This document shows positions 1 to 8,350 of a stretch of 64,000 nt of DNA, piece by piece. Position 1 is the first letter of the stretch, and each line of letters begins with the position of its first letter. The notes beneath the pieces are model-generated. The model was not told where the DNA came from. It saw only the letters and a list, made by a program, of their open reading frames with translations, and ran no database searches. The stretch comes from an uncultured bacterium (GTDB taxonomy: Bacteria > Patescibacteriota > Saccharimonadia > Saccharimonadales > Saccharimonadaceae). The translations under genes and the position numbers were made by a program. The DNA lies in NCBI GenBank assembly GCA_903899655.1, contig CAIUKF010000013.1:1-64000 (forward strand), in the 5' to 3' direction.

Positions 1-1
1 C

Positions 2-130
2 TGGCGTAAGAGCGTTCCGCTCTCCCGCCAGAAAACCAATCTTAATAAATATCTAGACTACTACAACCATGAACGTGTACACTTAGGCTTACAGCTAAAG
101 ACACCAGCTAGCATGTTGCAAAGCTATTGA
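2..130 (+). CDS. C-terminal end of a DDE integrase-type transposase (partial)
   Basis: An open frame enters from the left edge and stops at 128-130. Its last residues read YYNHERVHLGLQLKTPASML, the typical C-terminal end of rve/DDE-core transposases of the IS3/IS481 type, in which a Y-N-x-x-R-x-H-x-x-L motif closes the catalytic domain. The catalytic D-D-E residues lie outside the window. Its stop overlaps the stop end of the convergent PAP2 gene by a few bases. Whether the element is intact cannot be seen from here. Confidence 0.7.
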   Translation, partial: WRKSVPLSRQKTNLNKYLDYYNHERVHLGLQLKTPASMLQSY

Positions 131-594
131 GTTCTGTACGCGATGTTTAAATACCAAAGTGAGCCAATCAAGGCGATTACAACCCCACCAATCACATCAG
201 CTGGGGTATGTACTAGCGCCAAGACCCGGCCAATACAAACGATAATAGTCAAACCAATTAAAATAGCCGTAATAAGTTTTTGTTTGGTTTCAAACCAAAC
301 AGCACAGGTAATAACAGATATAAACAAGGCATGATCGGATGGAAAACCAGGGTTATTCAAAAATGACGCCCCAGCCGCCTTACCTAATATCTCAAACGGT
401 CGTTCACTAGATGGTTGATAAAACGATCCAATCAACTTTGCCAATAAATAAGCCGTAAGGCCAGCGATTAATATTCGCTTATACGACTCGAGTCGTTGAC
501 CTTTTGGTATCTTAAAAACTAAAGCGTAGGCACCCAATAACACAATCGGAATCAATGCCCCGTCAGCCATTAATTTAATTATTAGTGCCGACAT
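124..594 (-). CDS. PAP2-superfamily membrane phosphatase (undecaprenyl-diphosphatase-like)
   Basis: A 156-residue polytopic membrane protein with the three PAP2 signature pieces: an ERPF (R-P) motif near residue 65, PSDHA near residue 86 (the usual PSGH, with the Gly replaced), and R-x5-H-x3-D in RVLALVHTPAD near residue 122. PAP2 enzymes remove phosphate from lipid (di)phosphates, and many CPR copies are thought to recycle undecaprenyl diphosphate at the membrane; the substrate here is inferred. The gene starts 9 bases after the heliorhodopsin stop, so the two are probably co-transcribed. It is short but contains all catalytic residues. Confidence 0.85.
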   Translation of the reverse strand: MSALIIKLMADGALIPIVLLGAYALVFKIPKGQRLESYKRILIAGLTAYLLAKLIGSFYQPSSERPFEILGKAAGASFLNNPGFPSDHALFISVITCAVWFETKQKLITAILIGLTIIVCIGRVLALVHTPADVIGGVVIALIGSLWYLNIAYRTQ

Positions 595-603
595 ATAACT
601 AAA

Positions 604-1368
604 TTATGGCCTTAGTGTGCCGGCAAAAACCTGCCAAGCTAATAGTGATTTCGCAACTAGACTCAAAATAATATATGCCCGTTCGCCATACAAATAATCT
701 TTCCATGGTCCAACTTTTTTGTATTGTAACACCATGTTGACCGCAAAAGCATTAAAGAACAAAAATATTGATACAAATATCCAATACACAAAGTCAGGCG
801 CCGCTTTACCGCTGTCAGCTGATAGCCAAAAATAGAATGCAATTACAATCCAAGGAATCACACCAGCTGCACTACCAATCCAAAAACTCAGCCAATTCGT
901 CTTTTTAGTGGTTTGATTATGAATCTCCATCACTAGGCCCATCAGATTCATTACTGAAGTCAAAGCAAAAATCATTAACAGACTCATAATATCGTAAACG
1001 CCGACCAGCAGCGCAATTGATACCATCATTATGCTGGCCGAAATTGAATATTCAATCCAGCGAAATTTATTGATGCCAGACTCTAAATCTTTGTTATATT
1101 CTTTGTTGTAAATAGTAGCAATTACAAAGTGGAAACCAGCCGACAGGAAAAAGAACATCGCAAGTAATGTCGATAGTGACAAATCAAACAATGTTTTTGT
1201 AGTTGGCAGCAATGATAAAGTTGCTTCATTAAACTTTAAAAAACTGCCACTGATAGGTAACGTGAAGTTTTTACTTAAAACTATTAATAATATACCCTGC
1301 GCAAAATGGAGAAACCCCATCGTTAAGTTGAATTTTCGTAAACCAAGTTTCGATATTTTATTGCTCAT
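604..1368 (-). CDS. Heliorhodopsin (retinal-binding seven-helix protein)
   Basis: A 254-residue seven-helix protein that reads as a heliorhodopsin along its length. Helix 7 carries SLVAKSLLAW with the Schiff-base lysine at residue 240 and a serine four residues earlier, matching the Ser/Lys pair of characterised heliorhodopsins. Glu106 in RWIEYSISAS fits the helix-3 counterion, and His21 and His80 fit the two conserved histidines near the chromophore. Helix 5-6 segments NLMGLVMEI and NAFAVNMVLQYKKVGPW are also family-like. Heliorhodopsins insert with the N-terminus inside and are not known as strong ion pumps; their role is debated. No retinal-synthesis gene is visible here, so retinal might come from outside. 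The start ATG follows a TATAAT box by 6 bases. Confidence 0.93.
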   Translation of the reverse strand: MSNKISKLGLRKFNLTMGFLHFAQGILLIVLSKNFTLPISGSFLKFNEATLSLLPTTKTLFDLSLSTLLAMFFFLSAGFHFVIATIYNKEYNKDLESGINKFRWIEYSISASIMMVSIALLVGVYDIMSLLMIFALTSVMNLMGLVMEIHNQTTKKTNWLSFWIGSAAGVIPWIVIAFYFWLSADSGKAAPDFVYWIFVSIFLFFNAFAVNMVLQYKKVGPWKDYLYGERAYIILSLVAKSLLAWQVFAGTLRP

Positions 1369-1380
1369 GTTTAAATTATA
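1369..1380 (-). promoter_or_regulatory. Leaderless -10 box for heliorhodopsin
   Basis: On the minus strand TATAAT (1375-1380) ends 6 bases before the ATG, leaving no room for a Shine-Dalgarno site. The same spacing recurs at many genes in the window. Confidence 0.55.
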
Positions 1381-1402
1381 GCATTATTTTATAGCAAAAC
1401 CC

Positions 1403-1504
1403 ATTCCGCGGGTGACGTTCGTCGGGGCGGCCCCAATTTACTACAAAATGGTAATCCATTTTTATAAATTAGGGGCGGAACGGACGGCAGGACCCGAGGG
1501 TGGT
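1403..1504. repeat. GC-rich dispersed repeat, copy 1
   Basis: A GC-rich island in AT-rich DNA between two minus-strand genes. Its left part (about 1402-1430, containing CCGCGGGTGACGTTCG) and right part (about 1470-1500, containing GGCAGGACCCGAGGG) recur around 42370-42535 in the opposite orientation. The middle differs: here a short AT-rich spacer bounded by GGGGC-type inverted repeats, there an 88-bp palindromic element. No reading frame or tRNA match was recognised. Confidence 0.6.
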
Positions 1505-1521
1505 TTTGTACCTTATATGTT

Positions 1522-3381
1522 TTAGACCTGAGTAAATTGGCTAGCGTAAAGTTCAGCGTAATAACCATGCTGTTGCAACAGTTCATTGTGCGTTCCCTGC
1601 TCGACAATATTCCCATCACGCATCACCAAAATAACGTCCGCATTACGAATTGTCGACAATCGATGTGCAATCACAAAGCTGGTACGACCATGGCTTAATT
1701 TATCCATCGCCGATTGAATCAAGCTTTCAGTCCTTGTATCAACCGAGCTAGTAGCCTCATCCAAAATTAACATCGGCGCATCTGCCAAAATCGCCCGCGC
1801 AATCGTCAGTAATTGTTTTTCGCCAGCCGAAATACTATCCGCTGTTTCACTAATAATCGTGTCGTAACCTTTGGGCAAAGTTTTGATAAAGTGGTCAGCA
1901 TGAGCAGCCTTGGCAGCGGCAATAATCTCTTTACGAGTCGCGTCTGATTTGCCATAGGCAATGTTTTCAGCAATCGTACCTTGAAACAACCACGTATCCT
2001 GCAAGACCATGCCAAACATCTGTCGAACGTCTTTACGTTTCATAGTCGCCGTGTCGATGCCGTCAATCGTAATCGACCCACTGTCAATATCATAAAAGCG
2101 CATCAACAAATTGACGATCGTTGTCTTGCCAGCACCAGTTGGCCCAACAATCGCTACACTTTGTTTTGGTTTAATATGTGTCGAAAAGTGTTTAATGATT
2201 GGCTGATTTTCGTCATAGCCAAAACTAACATTTTTCAAAATCACTTCACCGTTAATAATTTTAGGTGCAGCTACAGTGTTAGTTTCAACCGCTTCCTCTG
2301 GCTGGTCCAAGAAGTTAAAGACTCGTTCAGCCGCTGCTGCCGTCGCCTGTAAAACGTTGGCAATATTAGCCGTTTGCGAAATTGGTTGAGTAAACTGATT
2401 CATATATTGAATAAAGGCTTGAATATCGCCAATTGTAATTTTGCCGTTAATCGCCAACCAGCCGCCAACAACAGCTACACCAACATAGCCAAGGTTACTA
2501 ATAAAGGTCATAATTGGCATCATCAAACCCGACAAAAATTGCGACTTCCAACCACTGTTATATAGCTTCTGATTAATTGTATTGAACTTATGAATCGAAC
2601 GCCCCTCACCGTTAAAAGTTCTAACGATTGCATGATTTGAAAACATCTCGTCAATATGACCGTCAATCTCACCTAACGCCGCCTGCTGCCTGTCGTAATA
2701 TCGCTGAGATCGTTTAACAATAATAGTAATCAGCACCATACTTGTTGGTAACACCAACAGCGCAATAATAGTCAATTGCCAACTAATACTAATCATCATT
2801 CCTAAAATACCAACAATCATAATGACAGATGTAATAATCTGCGTCATGCTTTGGTTCAAGTTTTGACTAATAGTTTCAATATCATTTGTAACATGACTGA
2901 CAATCTCACCATTTTCGTGTTTATCAAAATATTTTAGTGGTAATTTAGCAATCTTTTCTGAAATTTGACGGCGGAATTGATAGGTGACTTTTTGCGTTAT
3001 TGTAGTCATCAACCAACTTTGCAGATAACTAAACAGCGCACTAACAATATATAAACCAATCAACCAATATCCAATATTTGCAACATTTGTAAAGTTAATA
3101 TCAGGACCTTTATGAATCATCGCACCCCTAATGATGCCATTGACGATTTCGGTCGTCATATTACCCAAAACTTTTGGACTAGCAATAGCAAAAATCGTGC
3201 TGATAATTGCGCTAATGGCAACTAGTACCAATCGGCCCCAGAATGGACGCAAATATCCAATAATTTTTTTCATAGTTTTCTTGAAATTCTTTGGTTTTTG
3301 AGGTGTACCGCCCATTCTTACGCCGCCCATTGGTCCTGAACCTCTAAGACCGACTGGTGCTGTAGTTTTCTTTTTATCCAT
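1522..3381 (-). CDS. ABC exporter, membrane-ATPase fusion, canonical half of a heterodimer
   Basis: About 619 residues from the ATG at 3381, chosen because GGGGAGG lies just upstream and the first residues (MDKKKTT) follow the partner gene by 4 bases; a longer in-frame start overlaps that gene. The first 20-35 residues are Gly/Pro-rich, followed by six helices and an ATPase domain with Walker A GPTGAGKTT, an atypical signature SAGEKQ, Walker B LILDEATSSVD with the catalytic Glu, and an intact H-loop IAHRLST. The upstream partner has the complementary pattern, so the pair should form an LmrCD/TM287-288-type exporter with one active and one degenerate ATP site. Substrate unknown (drug, lipid or peptide). 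Confidence 0.9.
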   Translation of the reverse strand: MDKKKTTAPVGLRGSGPMGGVRMGGTPQKPKNFKKTMKKIIGYLRPFWGRLVLVAISAIISTIFAIASPKVLGNMTTEIVNGIIRGAMIHKGPDINFTNVANIGYWLIGLYIVSALFSYLQSWLMTTITQKVTYQFRRQISEKIAKLPLKYFDKHENGEIVSHVTNDIETISQNLNQSMTQIITSVIMIVGILGMMISISWQLTIIALLVLPTSMVLITIIVKRSQRYYDRQQAALGEIDGHIDEMFSNHAIVRTFNGEGRSIHKFNTINQKLYNSGWKSQFLSGLMMPIMTFISNLGYVGVAVVGGWLAINGKITIGDIQAFIQYMNQFTQPISQTANIANVLQATAAAAERVFNFLDQPEEAVETNTVAAPKIINGEVILKNVSFGYDENQPIIKHFSTHIKPKQSVAIVGPTGAGKTTIVNLLMRFYDIDSGSITIDGIDTATMKRKDVRQMFGMVLQDTWLFQGTIAENIAYGKSDATRKEIIAAAKAAHADHFIKTLPKGYDTIISETADSISAGEKQLLTIARAILADAPMLILDEATSSVDTRTESLIQSAMDKLSHGRTSFVIAHRLSTIRNADVILVMRDGNIVEQGTHNELLQQHGYYAELYASQFTQV

Positions 3382-3385
3382 ATTA

Positions 3386-5122
3386 TTAATCCTCCCCCAA
3401 CTCTGCGGCCGACAATTGAGATTCAGCAATTTCTTTATAAACTTTCGATGTACGAATTAAATCATGATGCGTGCCAATACCGACAATCTTGCCATCATCC
3501 AAAACAATAATTTTATCGGCTTGCATAATCGTGCTGATGCGTTGCGCTACAATTATCAATGTCGCCGCAGACAATTCCTGATTTAAGGCTTTACGTAATG
3601 CGGCATCAGTTTTAAAGTCCAATGCTGAAAAACTGTCATCGAATAAGTATATTTGTGACTGCTTTGCAAGTGCTCGTGCGATTGATAATCGCTGTTTTTG
3701 ACCACCAGATACGTTATTACCAGCTTGGGCGATTGGGTTATCTAATTTTTTCGGTAAGCCTTTGATAAAGCTACTAGCCTGAGCAATTTCAGCCGCTTTA
3801 TTTAACTCTTTATCATCGGCATCAGGCTTGCCATAGGCAATATTAGTACCGACCGTGCCTGAAAACAGTGATGATTTTTGGGGCACATAACCAATATGTT
3901 GACGCAGTTCAGCCTGCTTTATATTGCGAATATCGACTCCATCAATTGTTATCGATCCAGCCGTTACATCGTACAGGCGCGGAATTAAATTCAACAAGGT
4001 TGATTTACCGCTACCGGTACCGCCAATAATTGCCGTTGTTTGACCGGGTTCAGCCGTAAATGAAATATGTGATAAAACTTGTTGTTTCGAACCTTTATAA
4101 CCAAAATTTACATCTTTAAATTCAACAACGCCATTAATTTTTGCCGGCAAATGGGTTGGATTGACAGGATCACTAATCGAGGGATTCGTGTTTAATACTT
4201 CACCAATACGACGACCAGATACAGCTGCCCGAGGCACCATAATAAAAATCATCGATATCATCAAAAACGACATAATTGTTTGCATGACGTACTGCATTAA
4301 CGCCAAAAGACTACCAACTTGTAAGTTGCCGTCGCTAATCATATAGGCACCAAACCAAACTACTGCCATCGATGCCAAACCCATAATCAAAGTCATCGCT
4401 GGCTGCATCAACATCATCACGCGGTTTACAAATACGTTCAAACGCGTTGATTCCAAGTTAGTTTGATTAAATTTTGCTTGCTGACGATCGTCGTTATTGT
4501 ACGCCCGAATAACACGCACGCCGGTCAACATCTCACGAGCTTGCAAACTTAATTTATCAACCAGTTTTTGAATAATCGTAAATTTAGGAATCACGACAAT
4601 AAACAACATAATAATCAAAGCCACTAAAGCGCCAATTGCAGCATATACAATCCATGACATCGATGGGGCCAGTTGATGAGCCTTAATAATCGATCCGACG
4701 CCCATAAAAGGTGCCAAAAATGCCATCCTTAGCATCATAGCTAAAACAGTCTGAAGTTGTTGCATATCGTTAGTCGAACGTGTGATTAGGGATGATGCTG
4801 AATAACTATTAAATTCATTCAATGAAAATTGCTCAATCTTGATGAATATGGCTTCGCGTAATTTTTTAACATATCCAGTTGATATTTTAGCCGCTATAAA
4901 ACCAATCGCCACAGCACAAAGACCGCCAAATAAGGTCAGCAACAACATTTGGATACCATTGCTCCAAACAATTGCCAAATCTTTTTTCATAATACCTTCG
5001 CTAACAATCTTGGACATATAATCTGGTAGCGTCAGGTTGGTATAGGCTTGTCCCCAAATTAAAATAATCAAGCCAATCAGCCAGACGATATATGGTTTAA
5101 AATACTTAGCTAGATTCTTCAC
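3386..5122 (-). CDS. ABC exporter, membrane-ATPase fusion, degenerate half of a heterodimer
   Basis: 578 residues: six transmembrane helices (about 15-300), then an ATPase domain with Walker A GGTGSGKST, a canonical signature VSGGQKQR, but Walker B ends DDSFSALD (Asp in place of the catalytic Glu) and the H-loop reads VAQRIST (Gln in place of His). These are the substitutions expected in the degenerate site of heterodimeric exporters; the non-canonical signature that completes that site lies in the downstream gene. The two genes are 4 bases apart and clearly one operon. Substrate not predictable from sequence. Confidence 0.9.
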   Translation of the reverse strand: MKNLAKYFKPYIVWLIGLIILIWGQAYTNLTLPDYMSKIVSEGIMKKDLAIVWSNGIQMLLLTLFGGLCAVAIGFIAAKISTGYVKKLREAIFIKIEQFSLNEFNSYSASSLITRSTNDMQQLQTVLAMMLRMAFLAPFMGVGSIIKAHQLAPSMSWIVYAAIGALVALIIMLFIVVIPKFTIIQKLVDKLSLQAREMLTGVRVIRAYNNDDRQQAKFNQTNLESTRLNVFVNRVMMLMQPAMTLIMGLASMAVVWFGAYMISDGNLQVGSLLALMQYVMQTIMSFLMISMIFIMVPRAAVSGRRIGEVLNTNPSISDPVNPTHLPAKINGVVEFKDVNFGYKGSKQQVLSHISFTAEPGQTTAIIGGTGSGKSTLLNLIPRLYDVTAGSITIDGVDIRNIKQAELRQHIGYVPQKSSLFSGTVGTNIAYGKPDADDKELNKAAEIAQASSFIKGLPKKLDNPIAQAGNNVSGGQKQRLSIARALAKQSQIYLFDDSFSALDFKTDAALRKALNQELSAATLIIVAQRISTIMQADKIIVLDDGKIVGIGTHHDLIRTSKVYKEIAESQLSAAELGED

Positions 5123-5243
5123 TGTATATTACCCTTTTCTAATTAACTGCATTTTAGTGATTAAAAAGTATTTCATACTTATCATACTAATAATACAACT
5201 AATTTCTACACGCGTCTACATTATTAGCTATAAAAATGTCTAT

Positions 5244-5274
5244 AAACCCGCCCAAATTCATGTTGAGCGGGTTT
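5244..5274 (-). terminator. Hairpin terminator downstream of the coiled-coil membrane protein
   Basis: AAACCCGC and GCGGGTTT form a perfect 8-bp stem. It follows the stop at 5310 in minus orientation; T-rich sequence is present on both sides, so it could work both ways. Confidence 0.6.
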
Positions 5275-5309
5275 GTATTTTTAGACAAATAGTCCTTTCA
5301 ATAAATTTA

Positions 5310-6320
5310 CTACAAAGAGCTATCGCTATTTGCCAAAAATACCGTATTAATCTTGCCAGCACTGTCAAATGAGAATGAGATGACTTTACTGTTAGCTGAT
5401 TTACCAACTATTGCGATGGTAGGGAAATATTTACCATGACTCGTACTTGATTGATATGGAGCAAGGACAGATGGGGTTAAAGCAAAATCCCATGGTAAAG
5501 TCGCGTTGGCAATAAAGTTTGTCACACTGGTGACTGCAGCTGTAGCCGTACCAGTGCTTATGGAAGTTGAATTTGAGGTTGCAGTCGCAACGCTAACACT
5601 TGATGCCATGTAGCCTTCCAAGGCTGCAGTATTACCTGACGTGATTGAGGCTTTAATACTTGAAGCAGCTGATGAACTTGGTGCAACACCATTAGTCGTA
5701 GTTGTTGAAGATGACGTTCCATTCAATTCATCAATCTGACTTTGTAAATCTGCTTCATTCTTGTTAGCGGCTTTCAGCTGATTCTGCAAAGACGTAATTT
5801 GATCTTTGGTTTGGGCTTCGGAATCATTAGCAGCTTTGTCGCGCAACAAATACGCACCACCAGCAGTAATAATTGACCAAACTACAAATATAACAATGAC
5901 CAACTGAACAGCATGGCCTTTTTTAGCAACTTTTACCGATTTTTCTTCCTGAACTGGAGCATCATCATCATGTTTTTCAACTTTATCTTCTGATTTTTGT
6001 TCTTCGACAACACCAGTTGTTGGCTCAGATGAAGTATCTTGTTTTGGAGCCTCATAAGGCTTAACGTCTTCAATTAACTCTGGCACCTCAATTGGTTCGG
6101 TCTCGGCTTTTTCAGCCAATTCTTGAATTTCGGTTGGCTTTGCAGCCTCAGTGAAACCATCTGATTCTTCTGATGGTACTTCAGGCGTTAACTCTGCTTC
6201 AGTTGGCGTCTCAAATGTCTCGGACGTTTCGAATGTTTCATTCATTTCGTTGTTATCATTTGATGGTTGTTCAAATTGGTTAATTTCTTCACTCTTCTCT
6301 TCTTTTTTTTCTTGATCCAT
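5310..6320 (-). CDS. Acidic single-pass membrane protein with coiled coil, function unknown
   Basis: 336 residues. Residues 1-130 are strongly acidic, rich in Glu, Pro and Thr, with repeated EVP/ETFE-like runs. One hydrophobic helix lies around 138-160 (VQLVIVIFVVWSIITAGGAY), then a short coiled coil (TSLQNQLKAANKNEADLQSQ), a Ser/Thr/Ala-rich stretch, and a C-terminal domain of about 100 residues that looks compact. Topology is probably N-terminus inside and C-terminal domain outside. No family recognised. Such designs recur in this window (10561, 27131) and probably represent surface-anchored lineage-specific proteins. Confidence 0.75.
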   Translation of the reverse strand: MDQEKKEEKSEEINQFEQPSNDNNEMNETFETSETFETPTEAELTPEVPSEESDGFTEAAKPTEIQELAEKAETEPIEVPELIEDVKPYEAPKQDTSSEPTTGVVEEQKSEDKVEKHDDDAPVQEEKSVKVAKKGHAVQLVIVIFVVWSIITAGGAYLLRDKAANDSEAQTKDQITSLQNQLKAANKNEADLQSQIDELNGTSSSTTTTNGVAPSSSAASSIKASITSGNTAALEGYMASSVSVATATSNSTSISTGTATAAVTSVTNFIANATLPWDFALTPSVLAPYQSSTSHGKYFPTIAIVGKSANSKVISFSFDSAGKINTVFLANSDSSL

Positions 6321-6424
6321 GTTATATAATCCCCTATTAATACTAAAAGTATAACATAAGCAATAATAAAAGTAATAATTTATGCAATTTAGTAATATAA
6401 TATTTATATAATCAGGAGGAGTAT

Positions 6425-6937
6425 ATGAAAGCTTTCGTGCCAGAAATTATTGAAATGCCAGACAGAAAAGTATTAACAGTTACTAGTGTCGGCGACCCAA
6501 ACATCGTTGGTGAATCTGTTTTTAAGCCACTATACGGCGCTGCTTATGCTACAAAATTCAAAACTTTCAAACCTCGTGGCGTCAAAATGGAACTAGATAA
6601 ATTAACTGCCCTTTGGCCCGATGCTCATTTAAAACCAAAAGATAAATGGACCGGTATTTGGGCAATCCCTATTCCTGATTACGTCAACCTATCTGATATA
6701 GTCCAAAAAGACGAATCAAATCCAGCTAAATTTGATGTTTGGCCGGGAGGTACTTATGCTCAAATACTTCACAAGGGTACATACACCGAAGAAGGGCCAA
6801 CCATTGCCATCCTTCACAAATTTATCGAAGATAACGGTATCAAAATGGCCGACGTTATCGGTAAACATGAAGAAGAATATTTGACTTCGCCCGACTCTAA
6901 AGTTGTCAAAACAATCATTAGATATCGAATTAAATAA
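6425..6937 (+). CDS. GyrI-like small-molecule-binding domain protein
   Basis: 170 residues, no membrane segment. The layout (KAFVPEIIEMPDRKVLTVTS at the N-terminus, WTGIWAIPIPD in the middle, GGTYAQILHKGTYTEEGPT and a C-terminal EEYLTSP) matches stand-alone GyrI-like/SHS2 proteins, a fold used for small-molecule binding and, in some members, hydrolysis of toxic compounds. A strong Shine-Dalgarno AGGAGG precedes the ATG by 6 bases, unlike the leaderless genes nearby. Monocistronic; flanked by convergent genes. Confidence 0.75.
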   Translation: MKAFVPEIIEMPDRKVLTVTSVGDPNIVGESVFKPLYGAAYATKFKTFKPRGVKMELDKLTALWPDAHLKPKDKWTGIWAIPIPDYVNLSDIVQKDESNPAKFDVWPGGTYAQILHKGTYTEEGPTIAILHKFIEDNGIKMADVIGKHEEEYLTSPDSKVVKTIIRYRIK

Positions 6938-6950
6938 TCAATCCAATTAT

Positions 6951-7622
6951 CTAATCGTCATCCTTTTCTGAATGTGATTTTTCTGATTTTTCAGAATTAC
7001 TTGACGATGAAGATTGGCTTGACGAACTTGAATTTGAATTTGAAGTCGTCGTGCTAGATGTAGGTGCACTTGTTGATACAGTATCAGCTACAGCCGAAGA
7101 TTGCGACTGTGTTGTCGACGCAGTTTTTGGCGCAACAACCTCAAACTCTTGATACGGCAAAGCATTGTAATATTCAACAAAAGCCACAACTCTATACTTA
7201 CCAGGGTTAACAAACAAATTAGGCCATGGATCAAAATTTCCACTAACTGATTGACCAGCTGCAACGCTAACCTGACGCTGTTCGGTCGAACAAGCACCGT
7301 ATGATGCATAATCATGCTGACGAATCCAACTACCGTCACTCGCCTGGCGATAGACTGCCAATGGCTCGGCTGGACAATTATTCAAGATTGAAATTGAACT
7401 ATTGTAATTATTTTTTATCGTAAAAGTAACAGATTCGCCAACAACATATTTTGAATATGAAATCGTTAAAGTAACATCACCAGTTGGCAATGTATGTGTT
7501 CGAACTTGATTAGCTGCAATATTGGCACCGCCAATAATAAATCCAGCAATTAATATATAAACAACAACCCAAAAAAGACTTAATTTAAACGGATGTTTCA
7601 AGTGATCTAGTTCATTATTCAT
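6951..7622 (-). CDS. Membrane-anchored BsuPI-like Ig-fold protein, last gene of the redox operon
   Basis: 223 residues: one N-terminal transmembrane helix (about 15-36), an extracytoplasmic beta-rich domain (about 50-165; DVTLTISYSKYVVGESVTFT and FEVVAP at its end) resembling BsuPI-type domains, and a long Ser/Thr tail ending in alternating Glu/Lys/Ser/Asp. It overlaps the upstream haem-protein gene by ATGA, so translation is coupled. The family is named after a Bacillus proteinase inhibitor, but the fold is probably a generic extracellular beta sandwich. Whether the Ser/Thr tail is modified is unknown. Confidence 0.65.
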   Translation of the reverse strand: MNNELDHLKHPFKLSLFWVVVYILIAGFIIGGANIAANQVRTHTLPTGDVTLTISYSKYVVGESVTFTIKNNYNSSISILNNCPAEPLAVYRQASDGSWIRQHDYASYGACSTEQRQVSVAAGQSVSGNFDPWPNLFVNPGKYRVVAFVEYYNALPYQEFEVVAPKTASTTQSQSSAVADTVSTSAPTSSTTTSNSNSSSSSQSSSSSNSEKSEKSHSEKDDD

Positions 7623-8350
7623 AAAGATTTAGACCTCCACAATCTATAAAGTGAAATCACAGCAATCGCTACACCCATTGCAATCCACAACCATCGAACG
7701 ATACCATGTGTAAAATCCGTACCAAGGTATAGAGTATGGATAAATACAAACGCCATAACAATATACGACAATAAATGCGTTATTTTCCATAAATACGGCT
7801 TTTTTTCTACCCAAATTAGCGATACGGCAACAATAATAACCGTCAGATAAAATGACAGCACACCCAAAGCAACGTAAATCGATCCCAGTTGCAGTCCAAA
7901 TATCGTCACCGGCTGATAATTAGACAGCCACGGCACAAACAATGTAATCAAACTAAACGGAACGAAGCGATCGAACAACAGGCCAAACATATGTATTAAT
8001 AACGACACACCCATCACAATTCCCAATGCCCGATGCGACGCCCAGGCTGTAATTGGCTCCAAAAACCTAAATGTATGTCCAGTCACCAGACCAATACCTG
8101 ATAACATTAAAATTATTAAGGCTGCTGCTGCAATAATGCCCGATCCGCGCACAATATACCACGACCACGAAGCCGAAGTACGTTCGCTAATTTTTTGAGC
8201 TAAAGTTGGTCCAGGAATTGATTGAACAACCACACCGCCAGATGTATTAGCTCCAGACGACTCCTCTTCGGCAAACGTCGTTTGGCTAAATATCGCCACA
8301 GTCGATAAACTAATTACAAAAATAATTGCCAACATTAATAATTTACGCAT
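7619..8350 (-). CDS. Ferric-reductase-like transmembrane haem protein
   Basis: About 243 residues from the ATG at 8350 (GGGAG upstream); a few extra codons with a TTG start are possible. A signal-like N-terminal helix ends near TTFAEE, followed by about five helices. Two histidine pairs, HRALGIVMGVSLLIH and HLLSYIVMAFVFIH, sit 13-14 residues apart on different helices, as expected for bis-His haem ligation in FRD/cytochrome-b-like proteins. It lies between ApbE and the BsuPI-like gene with overlaps on both sides. The electron donor is presumably the FNR-like flavoprotein of the operon; the acceptor is not evident. Confidence 0.78.
   Translation of the reverse strand: MRKLLMLAIIFVISLSTVAIFSQTTFAEEESSGANTSGGVVVQSIPGPTLAQKISERTSASWSWYIVRGSGIIAAAALIILMLSGIGLVTGHTFRFLEPITAWASHRALGIVMGVSLLIHMFGLLFDRFVPFSLITLFVPWLSNYQPVTIFGLQLGSIYVALGVLSFYLTVIIVAVSLIWVEKKPYLWKITHLLSYIVMAFVFIHTLYLGTDFTHGIVRWLWIAMGVAIAVISLYRLWRSKSL

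Noticed and set aside
1389-1619. Minus-strand frame across the GC-rich repeat
   Set aside because: It overlaps the ABC gene end out of frame and the repeat itself; no protein features.
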